Of a stretch of 61,067 nucleotides of DNA, positions 26,012-35,571 are shown piece after piece (position 1 is the first letter of the stretch; every line of letters starts with the position of its first letter). This stretch comes from Armatimonadota bacterium (lineage in GTDB: Bacteria; Armatimonadota; JADLDR01): contig JADLDR010000137.1 in the NCBI GenBank assembly GCA_020846535.1, positions 1 to 61,067 of the forward strand, written 5' to 3'. A program made the position numbers and the translations under genes. Below the pieces are notes generated by a model. It did not search any database, was not told where the DNA came from, and saw only the letters and a program-made list of their open reading frames with translations.

Positions 26012-27709
26012 CTACTCGAACATCCCCGATACGATCACTTCGGCCTCTTTGATACGGGCGAAGCGGTCCCGCGCCTGATCGATCTCTTTGCCGAAGGCGT
26101 CCAGGCGCTTTTTCATGTCCTCATCGGTTTTGGATTCCAGCCAGACGCGGCGCAGGATGCCCTCGAAGGTGTCCTTGCCTTCCAGGTTGCCCAAAATGAG
26201 GTCCAGTTCGCCCACCACCAGCTCGAACATCCGGATTTTGTTCGCCAGCAAATCGAGGATATAGGACTCGATGGTGTTCTGGGCCGCCAGGTTGAAGACG
26301 AAGACCTCCCGCTTCTGGCCCAGCCGGTGGATGCGCCCGATCCGCTGCTCGATCAGCATGGGATTCCAGGGGAGATCGTAGTTGATCATCACATTGCAGA
26401 ACTGGAGGTTCCGCCCCTCCCCGCCTGATTCGGTGCTGACCAGCGCCTGCCTTTCCTCGCGGAAGGCGCGGACAGCCTCGTTCTTCTCGGCAGGCGTCAA
26501 TCCCCCGTGGTAAAGAACCGCCCTCACCCCTCCGGCCCGAAGCGCCCCGGCGATCAATCGCTGGCTGGCCGAAAACTCGGTAAAAACGATCACCTTGTCC
26601 TGCGCCTTTTCGACGATCTTGCAGACGGCCTCCACCTTCGCTGCGGAGGCCGCGACGCGCGCCAGGCCGGACAGTTCCTGAAGGCGTTCCAGGCGCTCCC
26701 CGGACGCCCTTCCCTGCGCCAGCTTGTCCAGAGTGCCGAGGGCGGCTGCCGGGCTGCTGCATACCTCCCTCTGGAGCAGGCTCAGGGTCAGCAGGTCGGT
26801 GGCGGAAGGCTTCTCCTCCCGGATGAAGCGGGTGACGGCGGTATAAAGCGACCATTCCGCCGGGGAGAGCTTTACCCGGTAGGTGTAGGCCGTCCGGGGA
26901 GGAAACTTGACCGAAACCGATGCCCTGCGGTTGCGGATCATCGCCTCGGACAATAGCCCCTTGAGTTCCGCCCAGTTCGCCGGCTTCAGCGGGTTCTGCG
27001 GGTTCACGTACCGCTGTCGGAAGGCGCGGTAGGTCTTGAGGAGGCCCGGATTGAGAAGGGTCACCAGGCTGTAGAGTTCCGAAAGGTCATTATGCACAGG
27101 CGTGGCGGTCAGGAGGAGCATATACTTGCGCCGGATTCGGTTGACGAAGCCCCACGCCTGGGAGCGCCGGTTCCGCAGGCGGTGCGCCTCGTCCACCACC
27201 AGAAGGTCGAAGCTCTGCGCGTGAATCTTTTCCGCATTTTCGGGCCGCTTCGCCAGATCGATGGAGGCGATGAGCCTGTCCCCGCTCCAGTCCCCGCTGG
27301 AAGATCCGATGGCGAACTCCTCGTCGAACTTGGAGGCCATCTCCTCCTGCCACTGGAGCGTCAGGGAGGCGGGTGCCAGGATCAGCGCCTTCCGCGCCAG
27401 CCCGCGCATCAGGAGTTCCTTCATGACGATCCCCGCCTCGATGGTTTTCCCCAGGCCCACCTCATCGGCCAGGATCGCCCGGCCCCGCATCCTCCGGAGG
27501 GCCGTCAGAGCGGCCTCGATCTGGTGCGGGTACTCCTCGATCCGATTCCCCTCCAGGGAGATAAGCTGCTCGAAGCCCGGAGAAAGCGCTAGCCGCTCCG
27601 CCTCCACTCGCAGCCTCAGCCATTCGGTCGGCTCGAACCGCTCGCGCTTCATCCCTTGCAGCAGCCGTTCGTAGGCCCCTTCGTCGAACAGTACGACCGG
27701 CTCAGCCAC
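26012..27709 (-). CDS. SNF2/RapA-like DEAD/DEAH helicase
   Basis: 565 residues, GTG start at 27709 overlapping the end of the coiled-coil gene by 8 bases, with a G-rich ribosome site in the overlap. Motifs: ADEVGLGKTIEAG (Walker A, about 81-93), DEAHRLRN (173-180), LLTATPVHNDL, FTEFSASQR, and EQRIGRIHRLGQ (motif VI). It is a bare two-lobe ATPase without an obvious nuclease or accessory domain. Such proteins remodel RNA polymerase or other DNA-bound complexes; the short form next to a coiled-coil protein suggests a partner-dependent remodeller. Confidence 0.9.
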   Translation of the reverse strand: MAEPVVLFDEGAYERLLQGMKRERFEPTEWLRLRVEAERLALSPGFEQLISLEGNRIEEYPHQIEAALTALRRMRGRAILADEVGLGKTIEAGIVMKELLMRGLARKALILAPASLTLQWQEEMASKFDEEFAIGSSSGDWSGDRLIASIDLAKRPENAEKIHAQSFDLLVVDEAHRLRNRRSQAWGFVNRIRRKYMLLLTATPVHNDLSELYSLVTLLNPGLLKTYRAFRQRYVNPQNPLKPANWAELKGLLSEAMIRNRRASVSVKFPPRTAYTYRVKLSPAEWSLYTAVTRFIREEKPSATDLLTLSLLQREVCSSPAAALGTLDKLAQGRASGERLERLQELSGLARVAASAAKVEAVCKIVEKAQDKVIVFTEFSASQRLIAGALRAGGVRAVLYHGGLTPAEKNEAVRAFREERQALVSTESGGEGRNLQFCNVMINYDLPWNPMLIEQRIGRIHRLGQKREVFVFNLAAQNTIESYILDLLANKIRMFELVVGELDLILGNLEGKDTFEGILRRVWLESKTDEDMKKRLDAFGKEIDQARDRFARIKEAEVIVSGMFE

Positions 27710-28127
27710 CGCCCCCTCCCGTCAGATTCCGCACCTTCGCCACGGCCTCCGCCTCCGCCTCCGCTTCCAGCGCCCTGTCCGCCAGGAAATCCAGCGCCAC
27801 CCGCGCCGGCGACTGCCCCGCCTCCAGCATCGCCCGCTCCAGCGCCAGCCGGGCGTCCGCGCTCCGTATCCGAGCTGTCAGCGCGTCCCGCTTTCTCTCC
27901 AGCGCCCTCAGCACGTCCTCCATCTCGGCCAGGGACCGGGCAGCCACCTCGATCTCCGCGCCTGCCGCCCCTGAGTTCCCAGCTTTCTCTCTCGCCCTCT
28001 CCGCAGCTACCAACTGAAGCCGCGCCTCCGTCGTCTCGCGCCGGAACCGGACCACCACGGCCTCAGCCAGTTCCTCGGGTCTCATAGCCTGCCTGCGCTG
28101 AAATAACTTTAGAAACCATCCGAACAC
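27702..28127 (-). CDS. Small coiled-coil protein, partner of SNF2 helicase
   Basis: 141 residues from GTG 28127, chosen because AGGAG lies 6 bases upstream; an in-frame ATG at 28085 and the longer frame to 28343 lack this. It begins MFGWFLKLFQRR, an amphipathic start, and continues with long charged heptad-like helices rich in Ala, Glu and Arg, ending in a run of glycines. No family recognised. Its stop overlaps the helicase start, so the two are translationally coupled. Confidence 0.7.
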   Translation of the reverse strand: MFGWFLKLFQRRQAMRPEELAEAVVVRFRRETTEARLQLVAAERAREKAGNSGAAGAEIEVAARSLAEMEDVLRALERKRDALTARIRSADARLALERAMLEAGQSPARVALDFLADRALEAEAEAEAVAKVRNLTGGGGG

Positions 28128-28277
28128 ATGGCGCTCCTGTTCTCGGACTGACAAACATTCATAAAATCTCACCCATCCCTTCGGCGCGGACGCGCTATTC
28201 TCCTTCGCCCCTCCGGGGAGGAGATGCCGCTTAGGATGGCAAATATATTTTCTAAATTCATTTCGACGGAGGTTCGC

Positions 28278-29060
28278 ATGAAATACTGGCTTTCGGCTCT
28301 GGCCGCTCTGACCTGCGCGGTCGGGGCGCAGGCGGATTTGCATACGGAGACCGTGGAATATAGGCAGGGGGACACCGTGCTGGAGGGCTATCTAGCCTAC
28401 GATACGGCGGTGGAAGGCAAGCGCCCGGGGGTGATGGTGGCGCATGAGTGGATGGGCCTCGGCCCTTACGCCAAAAGGCGGGTCGACCAGTTGGCGAGTC
28501 TCGGCTATGTCGCCTTTGCGGCGGATATCTACGGCAAAGGGATCCGCCCCACGAACCGGGAGGAAGCGGCGGCGCAGGCCGGAAAGTACCGCAAGGACCG
28601 CCCCTTGCTCCGCGCCCGCGCCCGGGCCGGCCTCGATTTCCTGAAAAGCCATGACCTAGTGGACAGCAAGCGGGTCGCCGCTATCGGCTACTGCTTCGGC
28701 GGGGGAACGGTGCTGGAGTTGGCCCGGAGCGGCGCGGACCTGGCCGGGGCGGTCAGCTTTCACGGCAATCTCGACACCCCCGACCCCGCCGACGCCAAAA
28801 ACATCAAGGCCAAAATCCTGGTCCTGCACGGAGCCAACGACTCCGCCGTGCCGCCGGAACAGGTGGCCGCCTTCATGGACGAAATGCGAAAAGCCGGGGT
28901 CGACTGGCAATTTGTCGCCTACGGCGGCGCGGTACACAGCTTCACCAACCCCGATTCCGGCAGTGACAAATCCAGAGGTGCCGCCTATGACGAAAAGGCC
29001 GACCACCGCTCCTGGGAAGCCATGAAATCGTTCTTTGCGGAGCTGTTCAAGCAGACGTAG
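28278..29060 (+). CDS. Dienelactone hydrolase-family protein, secreted
   Basis: 260 residues from ATG 28278 (ACGGAGGT 4 bases upstream). Residues 1-19 form a signal peptide ending GAQA. Alpha/beta hydrolase fold with Cys139 nucleophile in GYCFGG, Asp188 in HGANDSAVPPEQ, and His220 in GAVHSFTN, the dienelactone hydrolase triad. Probably an exported esterase or lactonase. It lies divergent to the helicase pair. Confidence 0.9.
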   Translation: MKYWLSALAALTCAVGAQADLHTETVEYRQGDTVLEGYLAYDTAVEGKRPGVMVAHEWMGLGPYAKRRVDQLASLGYVAFAADIYGKGIRPTNREEAAAQAGKYRKDRPLLRARARAGLDFLKSHDLVDSKRVAAIGYCFGGGTVLELARSGADLAGAVSFHGNLDTPDPADAKNIKAKILVLHGANDSAVPPEQVAAFMDEMRKAGVDWQFVAYGGAVHSFTNPDSGSDKSRGAAYDEKADHRSWEAMKSFFAELFKQT

Positions 29061-29109
29061 CTTCCGAAAGGCATACACGGCAGGGGCACGGAAACCCGCG
29101 CCCCTGGCT

Positions 29110-29574
29110 TTACCTCTCCGCCTCTTTCCCTCTCTTCTCCCTTTCCGACCGGAACAGCCCGTACATCGTCATCACGAAAAAGAGGGCGACGGCAACCAGA
29201 AGCGCCTGGCCGATCCGGCTGCTCCAGGGCTGCGGGCGGGGCTCGGAAGGCGTTTCGGCCTGAGGCGTCGGTTTCGCTTCGGGCCGGGCGGCCTCTTCCG
29301 GAATCTCTGTCTTGGGGGCCGGGGCCAGCGCAGGCTCCAAAGGCGGCCCGGGCGGGGTCTTCAATGTAACCGCCTCATCTCGCCCGCCCTGGCCGGAGGT
29401 GGCGGTCGGGACCTGGCGGGCGCTGCGCTGCTGCGCTTCCAGCTCCTGCAGGGTGGGTCTGGCGACAGGGGCGCTCAGCACTTCGGGGGGCAGCTTTTCA
29501 TGATAGATGGCATGCGCTCCAGGGGCGGCCCAAAGCGTTATCAGGCAGAAAGCGGAGAAATAGACGGATTTCAT
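29110..29574 (-). CDS. Hypothetical membrane protein downstream of pilin genes
   Basis: 154 residues. N-terminal signal-like segment ending PGAHA, then a Pro/Ala/Glu-rich middle and one transmembrane segment near 123-140 (LLVAVALFFVMTMYGLF). It begins 3 bases after the stop of the pilin-type protein, so it is co-transcribed. No family recognised; possibly an envelope accessory of the pilus genes. Confidence 0.7.
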   Translation of the reverse strand: MKSVYFSAFCLITLWAAPGAHAIYHEKLPPEVLSAPVARPTLQELEAQQRSARQVPTATSGQGGRDEAVTLKTPPGPPLEPALAPAPKTEIPEEAARPEAKPTPQAETPSEPRPQPWSSRIGQALLVAVALFFVMTMYGLFRSEREKRGKEAER

Positions 29575-29576
29575 GA

Positions 29577-31367
29577 TTATAGCTCCTCCCAGGACAGCGT
29601 TCTGAAGTTGGGAGTCCGGGGCAGTTGAATATCGATCAGCGGCTGGCCGTTCAAGGCCCGCTCTTTGATGCGGTTGTCGTAGTTCATCTTGAAGGGCGTG
29701 CTGAACAGCACCATCGCCTCGTCCTTGGAGATGATGGAGCCGTTGAACTCGACTCCGCCCCCTCCAGTTCCGATATTGCCACCTCCCAGGAAGTTCGTAT
29801 AGAGGACGGCATCGATCTGGCTGACCGATTCAGAGATGCTGTTGATATAGGTATCCCCCAGAAGAGATTGATAACGCATCGTGTTGCCCTGATCTTTTTC
29901 TTTGGCGTTATAGGCCGGAATGAGGTTCCCGTCATCGTCGTAACGCGCTTTGGTGAACGGGGGCGTCATATATTTGAGCGGGTAGTCGTTGGTGAAGGTC
30001 TTGGTATTCCCCATGATGATGCTGGCCCGGGCGGCCAGAGCCAGGATGCTCTTTTTCTCATTGGCCTGGTCGATGGCAACCGGATCGGAACCCTTGAAGT
30101 CGGGCGGATTCGCATAACGGACGCTCCCCACGATATGCACATTGCGCCCGGTATAGATGGTCCCCTGTCCCTGCACGTACCCTTTGATGATGCAGTCTTC
30201 GCTGACCGTCACCGGGCCGTGAATCTTGATTGGTTTCGTGCTGGTTCCGATCAGCGTGGCGCTCCCGTTGACTACCCCGTTGTTTGAGAGGCGTACGTAT
30301 TGGGTTCCGTCCCACACCTCCACGTACGCCCCCTGGCCGTAGCCGGAGTTCGCCGTGCCGTCCAGGAAGGTCTGCTTGCCGTCCACATAGTTTGTGGAAA
30401 GATCTTTGTAGTAGTTCAGGTCGGAGAGGTCGGGCATCGGAAGCTCTTCCATCGGCGTGGGGTCCAGCATTGTCCCGCCATAGCTTTTGGTTCCGTTCAC
30501 ATCCCCGATCACCGCCCCGGCGGGCCGTCCGTTCACGTTCTGGCCGTCCTTGTCGTAAATCAGCTCTCGCCACTGCTCGTACTGGGCCGATCCCCGCGCC
30601 CCGTGCAGGGCCGGGTCGTAAGCCTGACGCGCCCGCGTGCTGGCAACCGAATTATAGAAGGCGTTCGTCCACTGGGTGGGGGTGATGTTTACCAGGCCCG
30701 GGGCCGCAGGGATGAGCTTGTCGTTGGGGCTGGCGTAAACGCTTCCGTTGATGGTGGGCGTGCCCCCGGAGAAATCGAAGTTCCCGTTGGCCCTCATATC
30801 CCCATTCACGATGAGGGTAGAGGCATTGAACCCGTTCATCCACCCGTAGTTGTTGACGAAATAGGCATAATCGAAAACTTTCGAGCGATCCAGCCCGAAG
30901 TATACATGATAGAGAACGGTTTTCTCCGGTTCGTCGCCGTCCCTGTGCCCGTCATTATCATAATCCACCCATCCGGTCGAGCGCAGGGTGATGTTGCGCC
31001 CGTACCCGTCCGCCGACACATCGTACCCTACGACCGCAGCCTCATAGCGGCCCAGTTTCGGCAGCCCGAAAGCCAGAAGATTCCTCGGGCTTTCCGAATC
31101 GGCATCAAGGCAGGCGGTGTCCAGCCCGTCGAAGCGGTGGCTACGCTTGAACTCGTGCGCCATCGAGGCCATCGAGGCGCTGACGCCCGCCTCCGCGCAT
31201 TCGAGCGCCTGCGCCATATCCTCCTTGCGGCGAACCTGCACGATCTGATGAGAGGACATCTGTAAAAACACCATCCCGAACGCAAACACCGATGACATCA
31301 CCACCAGCATCATCGGCAGCGCGATCCCGGCTTTCGACATCCAAACCTTTTGCTTCCGCACTTTCAT
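29577..31367 (-). CDS. PilX-like minor pilin with large C-terminal domain
   Basis: 596 residues. The N-terminus has a charged leader, then SKAGIALPMMLVVMSSVFAF, a type IV pilin-like hydrophobic helix without the Glu5 of major pilins, followed by MAQALECAEAGVSASM, typical of PilX. About 500 further residues include beta-rich segments around VNGDMRANGNFDFSGG and IIKGYVQGQGTIYTGRNVHI, suggestive of a beta-helix. CAGGAG lies 7 bases before the ATG. Third gene of a minor-pilin operon. Confidence 0.8.
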   Translation of the reverse strand: MKVRKQKVWMSKAGIALPMMLVVMSSVFAFGMVFLQMSSHQIVQVRRKEDMAQALECAEAGVSASMASMAHEFKRSHRFDGLDTACLDADSESPRNLLAFGLPKLGRYEAAVVGYDVSADGYGRNITLRSTGWVDYDNDGHRDGDEPEKTVLYHVYFGLDRSKVFDYAYFVNNYGWMNGFNASTLIVNGDMRANGNFDFSGGTPTINGSVYASPNDKLIPAAPGLVNITPTQWTNAFYNSVASTRARQAYDPALHGARGSAQYEQWRELIYDKDGQNVNGRPAGAVIGDVNGTKSYGGTMLDPTPMEELPMPDLSDLNYYKDLSTNYVDGKQTFLDGTANSGYGQGAYVEVWDGTQYVRLSNNGVVNGSATLIGTSTKPIKIHGPVTVSEDCIIKGYVQGQGTIYTGRNVHIVGSVRYANPPDFKGSDPVAIDQANEKKSILALAARASIIMGNTKTFTNDYPLKYMTPPFTKARYDDDGNLIPAYNAKEKDQGNTMRYQSLLGDTYINSISESVSQIDAVLYTNFLGGGNIGTGGGGVEFNGSIISKDEAMVLFSTPFKMNYDNRIKERALNGQPLIDIQLPRTPNFRTLSWEEL

Positions 31368-31416
31368 ATGAGGGCTCCTGTGAGCGATATGAAACCCACC
31401 CTGTCCGCCCTGCCGC

Positions 31417-31959
31417 TCACGGCAGGAAATTCCGGATCAGCACCCGTTCTTTCAGACGGGCATTGGCGCAGGAACTTCCCAGGTTTCGGCGGACGGTCAG
31501 CTTCACCGCCACCACCTGCACGCCCGCCACCGCGTTCTCCAGGGTGAAAATGCGGTAGGTGCTGCCCGTTTCAGGATCGGCTGTCGGCACATCCTTCAGG
31601 ACAGGACGGCCCCAGTCGGTTCCTATTAAATCGCCGTTCGAGAGGTAGAGCCGATGCCCGGCGTCTGCGGCGAGAGGCAGCAGGTAGTTCCCGTCGACAT
31701 CCCTGAGGGGCAAATAATAGGTGATGCCCAGGCCGTTCCCGTCCACGGCGACTCCCATGGACTGCCGGAGCGCCATCGCGACTTTCTGCATCGCCAGGTT
31801 CATATCGCTGTCGGCAGCGGTTTGCTCGAACCCTTTGATCCCGTGACTGCTGGCGCTGACCAGAAGCGTCATCCCCGAAATCGTGAGCAGGGACATCACC
31901 CCTACCGTCACCAGCGCCTCCGCCAGCGTCACCCCGGCTCTGGAGCGTATGCGTTTCAT
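31417..31959 (-). CDS. Prepilin-type protein, PilW-like
   Basis: 180 residues. Prepilin peptidase site AGVTLAEALVTVGVMSLL with Gly before the cut and Glu at mature position 5, then a hydrophobic helix. GGAAGGGG precedes the ATG. The remaining residues are beta-rich with a Cys in the C-terminal part. A minor pilin or pseudopilin that primes type IV pilus or type II secretion assembly. Confidence 0.85.
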   Translation of the reverse strand: MKRIRSRAGVTLAEALVTVGVMSLLTISGMTLLVSASSHGIKGFEQTAADSDMNLAMQKVAMALRQSMGVAVDGNGLGITYYLPLRDVDGNYLLPLAADAGHRLYLSNGDLIGTDWGRPVLKDVPTADPETGSTYRIFTLENAVAGVQVVAVKLTVRRNLGSSCANARLKERVLIRNFLP

Positions 31960-32034
31960 CCCGATCCCCTTCCAACGGCATGTGTTTGCATGATGAGGCT
32001 ACGGCTCAAATTATCCTGCAAGCATCTGTCGTCG

Positions 32035-32496
32035 CTACAGATTGTGAATCAAAGTCGTCAGCGATACTTCCTGCTGCTGGTTTTTTCGGTCCCGCCATCT
32101 GACCGTAACCGTCACTTCCCGCAGGTCGGCTCCGGCATCCGATATCGCAATGGAACCTGCTCCCTGGGGCAGTATGTTCGATACGCTGTCCCCGCCGGCG
32201 CTGTCCGCGGAAGTGAAAGAAAACGGAGATACCGTCGGGGTGCTATCGATCCAGCCCAGCCCTTTCAGGGAGTTGTAGGTCAAGTTCTTATACCCGACCC
32301 CTCGCAGCCCTTCGATCTGCTTGGAGGCGATGCTGGCTGCCTGAGACCGCTCCGAGGCCATTCGCCTGGACAGGATCGCCATCGGAAAGGCGCTGCCGAA
32401 AATAATCGCCACCACCCCGAGCAAAAACATGCTGTAGAGCGCTTCCAGGAGCGTCAACCCCGACCGGGACTGTCCCCGATAGATAACCCTCCCCAT
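32035..32496 (-). CDS. Prepilin-type protein, PilV-like
   Basis: 153 residues from ATG 32496, with GAAGGGG 7 bases upstream; a GTG at 32502 is less well placed. Processing site SRSGLTLLEALYSMFLLGVV with Glu at mature position 5. First gene of the pilin operon (PilV-, PilW-, PilX-like, then a membrane protein). No pilin peptidase, ATPase or secretin gene is in the window. Confidence 0.85.
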   Translation of the reverse strand: MGRVIYRGQSRSGLTLLEALYSMFLLGVVAIIFGSAFPMAILSRRMASERSQAASIASKQIEGLRGVGYKNLTYNSLKGLGWIDSTPTVSPFSFTSADSAGGDSVSNILPQGAGSIAISDAGADLREVTVTVRWRDRKNQQQEVSLTTLIHNL

Positions 32497-32694
32497 CCTC
32501 ACACCCCTTCTCGATAATGGCCGGAACTTTCGCCTGACTGCCCGGGCGGAGCCGCCATCCCAGCAGTGCGAGGAAGGTGGCCTGTTGTCCCAAAGCGAAA
32601 ATCCCTCTATAGTATTTGGGTTATTCCACAGATACCTGGCAAATTAACATATTATCGTCAGGGCTCTCGCTTGCGGGGCCATGGCAGGCGGCCG

Positions 32695-32767
32695 GTAGGG
32701 CAGACCTGTGTGTCTGCCCCGCTCTATTCCCCCGATCCAGTGTGTACACATCGGTGCGCCCCTACCC
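32695..32767. repeat. REP-type hairpin, CAGACCTGTGTGTCTGCC type
   Basis: In the gap between the pilin operon and the glycosyltransferase: GTAGGGCAGACCTGTGTGTC then TGCCCC, and after about 40 bases the closing end GCGCCCCTAC. Its arm is like the one embedded in the methylase gene at 178-240. The rest of the 290-base gap shows no gene. Confidence 0.6.
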
Positions 32768-32794
32768 GAGCAAGAACCCTGATCATATCGCATT

Positions 32795-34546
32795 TTGGCC
32801 TGTCCTATACCCGCTCGCCACTCGAATCGGGAGGCTTTTCAATTGCTTTCCGGGAAATGGTTGTGGTATACTCAAAACCGGAGAAAGGAGGCGAGTGGCA
32901 TCGAAACACTCTCCCGGGAGTCGCCGCCCGGTCGGGTCGGCCCGTCCCTGACGGAATCCCGCTATCGCACGGCTTTCTGGATCATGCTCGTCGCCAGCGC
33001 CTTTTTCCGGCTCTGGTACGCCACCCGTGTAGAACTCCATCCCGATGAGGCGTATTACTGGCAGTGGTCTCGCCACCTGGCCGCGGGCTATTACGACCAG
33101 GGGCCGATGATCGGATGGGTGATCGCCTTTTTCACCCGCCTCTTCGGGCACAGCGAGCTTTCGGTCCGCCTGCAAGCCGTTTTGACGACTTTCATGGCCG
33201 TCGCGATCATGCGCCTCCTGGCCCTGCGAATTTACCGGAGCGAGCGAGCCGCGTTTCTGGCCGCCTTCTTCGCTACCGTTGCCCCGCTCTATTTTATCGG
33301 CGGCATCCTGGCGACCTACGATACGCTCCAGATGCTCTTCTGGTCCGCCACCCTGCTCTGCCTGGTGCATTTTTTCCAGTCGGAAAAGCGCGTCTGGTGG
33401 CTCTGGACAGGCATCGCCTTCGGGCTGGGGCTGCTCAGCAAGTGTACGATGACTTACCTGCTGCCGGTCGTCGTTCTCACTCTCCTGGCCGTCCCTCGAA
33501 TGAGGCGCTGGCTCGTGCGCCCTGAACCTTACCTGGGGCTGCTTGTCGGGACACTCGTCTCCCTGCCCTTTATCCTCTGGAACGCCCGGAACGACTGGGC
33601 CACCGTCCAACACCTTGCTATCATCGGCACCAAGACCCCTCGGACGCTCCTCCCTATCGGATTGGCCGGCGATTTTCTCGCCTCGCAGTTGGTCGTGCTG
33701 ACCCCGTTTCTGGGCATTTCGGCGGTAGTTGCCTCCGTGCGAGAAGCCCGCCGTTCCCTGAAAGAGCAGGATCCCGGCCTCCTGATCCTGGCCCTCGCCT
33801 GTATTCTTGTCCTGTCCGGTTTCGTGCTGCACAGCATGCGTTCCAAGATCGAAGCCAACTGGCCCGCAACGGCCTATTGCACCGCGTTCGTTCTTCTGGG
33901 CGGCTCGCTCCACCGCTTTTTCGCCGATTCCCCCTCGCTTGCCCGGCGCAGGCGCGTGGCGGCCTATCATGCCTTTTCCGCCTTCTTCGCGGCTCTGCTC
34001 CTGGCGCTGACACTTTTTCCGGGGATGCTGAAACCGTTCGGGGTGGTTCTGCCTGCCAAAGCCGACCGCTCGAACGATCTCTACGGCTGGAGCCTCCTGG
34101 CCCGGGAAGCCGAACGCTACCGCCGGACCATGCCGCACCCTGCCTCGACCTATCTTTTCGGAAGCTCCTACCAGATCGCCAGCGAACTGGCCTTTTATAC
34201 CGGGCAGGAGACCGCGCATCTGAGGATCCCTGGCCGCAGGGTTGCCGGTTACGACTACTGGAACCTCCTGGCCCCCCGGACCGGTCAGGACGCTCTTTTC
34301 GTGGAAGAGATCGAGGCCGAGAACCCTCCCCCGCCCGCTCCGGGCAGCCGGGTTGCCTGGAGCGATCCATTCGCTGCGCCCGGGGATATCGGCTCCTTCC
34401 TGGCTCCTTATTTCAATCGGGTGGAATCCGGCCCGGCTATCCATATCTACCGGCCCGAACTCTACCGGCAGCCGGTCCGCAGCTTCAGATTCTACCGTGG
34501 TTTCGGCTTCAAAGGCTACGGGGCCGCGCTTGAGGAGGCTCGTTGA
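32795..34546 (+). CDS. Glycosyltransferase family 39 (ArnT/PMT-like) membrane protein
   Basis: Up to 583 residues; the start is unresolved. The first transmembrane segment is near TAFWIMLVASAFFRLWY and is followed by HPDEAYYW, the acidic catalytic loop of GT-C enzymes, then about ten further hydrophobic helices and a soluble C-terminal domain. It transfers a sugar from a polyprenyl phosphate carrier outside the membrane. The only strong ribosome site, AAGGAGG at 32885-32891, is followed in this frame by ATC (32900) and no ATG, GTG or TTG, so the true start may be the non-canonical ATC or an upstream TTG near 32864. The gene overlaps the PHP gene by one base. Confidence 0.85.
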   Translation: MACPIPARHSNREAFQLLSGKWLWYTQNRRKEASGIETLSRESPPGRVGPSLTESRYRTAFWIMLVASAFFRLWYATRVELHPDEAYYWQWSRHLAAGYYDQGPMIGWVIAFFTRLFGHSELSVRLQAVLTTFMAVAIMRLLALRIYRSERAAFLAAFFATVAPLYFIGGILATYDTLQMLFWSATLLCLVHFFQSEKRVWWLWTGIAFGLGLLSKCTMTYLLPVVVLTLLAVPRMRRWLVRPEPYLGLLVGTLVSLPFILWNARNDWATVQHLAIIGTKTPRTLLPIGLAGDFLASQLVVLTPFLGISAVVASVREARRSLKEQDPGLLILALACILVLSGFVLHSMRSKIEANWPATAYCTAFVLLGGSLHRFFADSPSLARRRRVAAYHAFSAFFAALLLALTLFPGMLKPFGVVLPAKADRSNDLYGWSLLAREAERYRRTMPHPASTYLFGSSYQIASELAFYTGQETAHLRIPGRRVAGYDYWNLLAPRTGQDALFVEEIEAENPPPPAPGSRVAWSDPFAAPGDIGSFLAPYFNRVESGPAIHIYRPELYRQPVRSFRFYRGFGFKGYGAALEEAR

Positions 34547-35430
34547 TGTGCCGACAGTGCCGGAAGCCGGGCAAGGGCTTTACGGACCGCTATATCGTGC
34601 GGCCCCTGAAAAAGATGGGGCGCGATCTGGCGGTGAAGCCAGTCATGCGCGCTCTCTTCGGTCGCCGCCTGCCCCATGCCGCGCCGGGCATCCTCTATAT
34701 CGATACCCATGTCCACACCTGTTTCTCCCACGATTCCTTCGCCGATACGGAGCAGGTCTTGATCAACGCCGCTCGCAGGGGCCTGGACGCCATTGCCATC
34801 ACCGACCACAACGAAATCCGGGCGGTTTCCTATGCCCGCCAGCTTATCCCCCGCCTGAAAGAACAGAGGCTTCTCCCGCAGCACTTCCTGCTCATCCCGG
34901 GGGAAGAGGTCTCGTCGGCGGACGGGCATATCGGCGCTCTGTTCTGCGAGGAGTTCATCCCCCCGGGGCTGCCTGCCGGGGAGACAATCGAGCTTATCCG
35001 GCAGGCGGGCGGCCTGGCCGTGGCGGTGCATCCGTTCGGCCGCTCCGCCCTGAAAGAAAAGTGCCGCGTCTTTCCGTTCGATGCGGTGGAATTGTATAAC
35101 CAGTCCATCCTCATCCCCGGCGATGTGGCCCGGACCCTCGCGATCTGCCGGACCCCCGAACTGGCCCGCCTGCCCCGTCTGGGGGCCAGCGACGGCCACA
35201 ACGAACGTGATGTTGGGGCCAGCTACACCGCCGTCGCCGTCACCGAGGTCAGCCTGGGTGGGCTGCGCGAGGCTATCGAGGCCGGGCGGACTGTCCCGCA
35301 AACCTGCGGCCTGACCCGTTTTCTGCTGGCCCTGCACCGGCTCTCTCTCGCTTCCTGGCGCAAGTCCGCCTTCCCCTCGGGCAGCGCCGCTTCCTGCCCC
35401 GGCGCTGCGGCTGAAGACCTCAAGGACTGA
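34546..35430 (+). CDS. PHP-domain metal-dependent phosphohydrolase
   Basis: 294 residues. ATG 34546 overlaps the TGA of the glycosyltransferase and has GAGGAGG at 34532-34538. Histidinol-phosphatase-like motifs: IDTHVHTCFSHDS (His55, His57), AITDHNE, IPGEEVSS, AVHPFGR and GASDGHN. The N-terminal 45 residues are basic and carry two Cys. It probably hydrolyses a phosphoester; coupling to GT39 suggests a lipid-linked or envelope sugar substrate (inference). Confidence 0.9.
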   Translation: MCRQCRKPGKGFTDRYIVRPLKKMGRDLAVKPVMRALFGRRLPHAAPGILYIDTHVHTCFSHDSFADTEQVLINAARRGLDAIAITDHNEIRAVSYARQLIPRLKEQRLLPQHFLLIPGEEVSSADGHIGALFCEEFIPPGLPAGETIELIRQAGGLAVAVHPFGRSALKEKCRVFPFDAVELYNQSILIPGDVARTLAICRTPELARLPRLGASDGHNERDVGASYTAVAVTEVSLGGLREAIEAGRTVPQTCGLTRFLLALHRLSLASWRKSAFPSGSAASCPGAAAEDLKD

Positions 35431-35571
35431 CCGCTGTTTCCTGGTAATTTTACCGGTTTTCACGTTTTTTTTGGTTCTATATCTTCCGCTCGCTTGCTTT
35501 CTCCCCTACAATATATAGGGCGAACTTGGATTATAGCCCTCGAAACCGCCATTCCACCGGCGCAAACGAGG

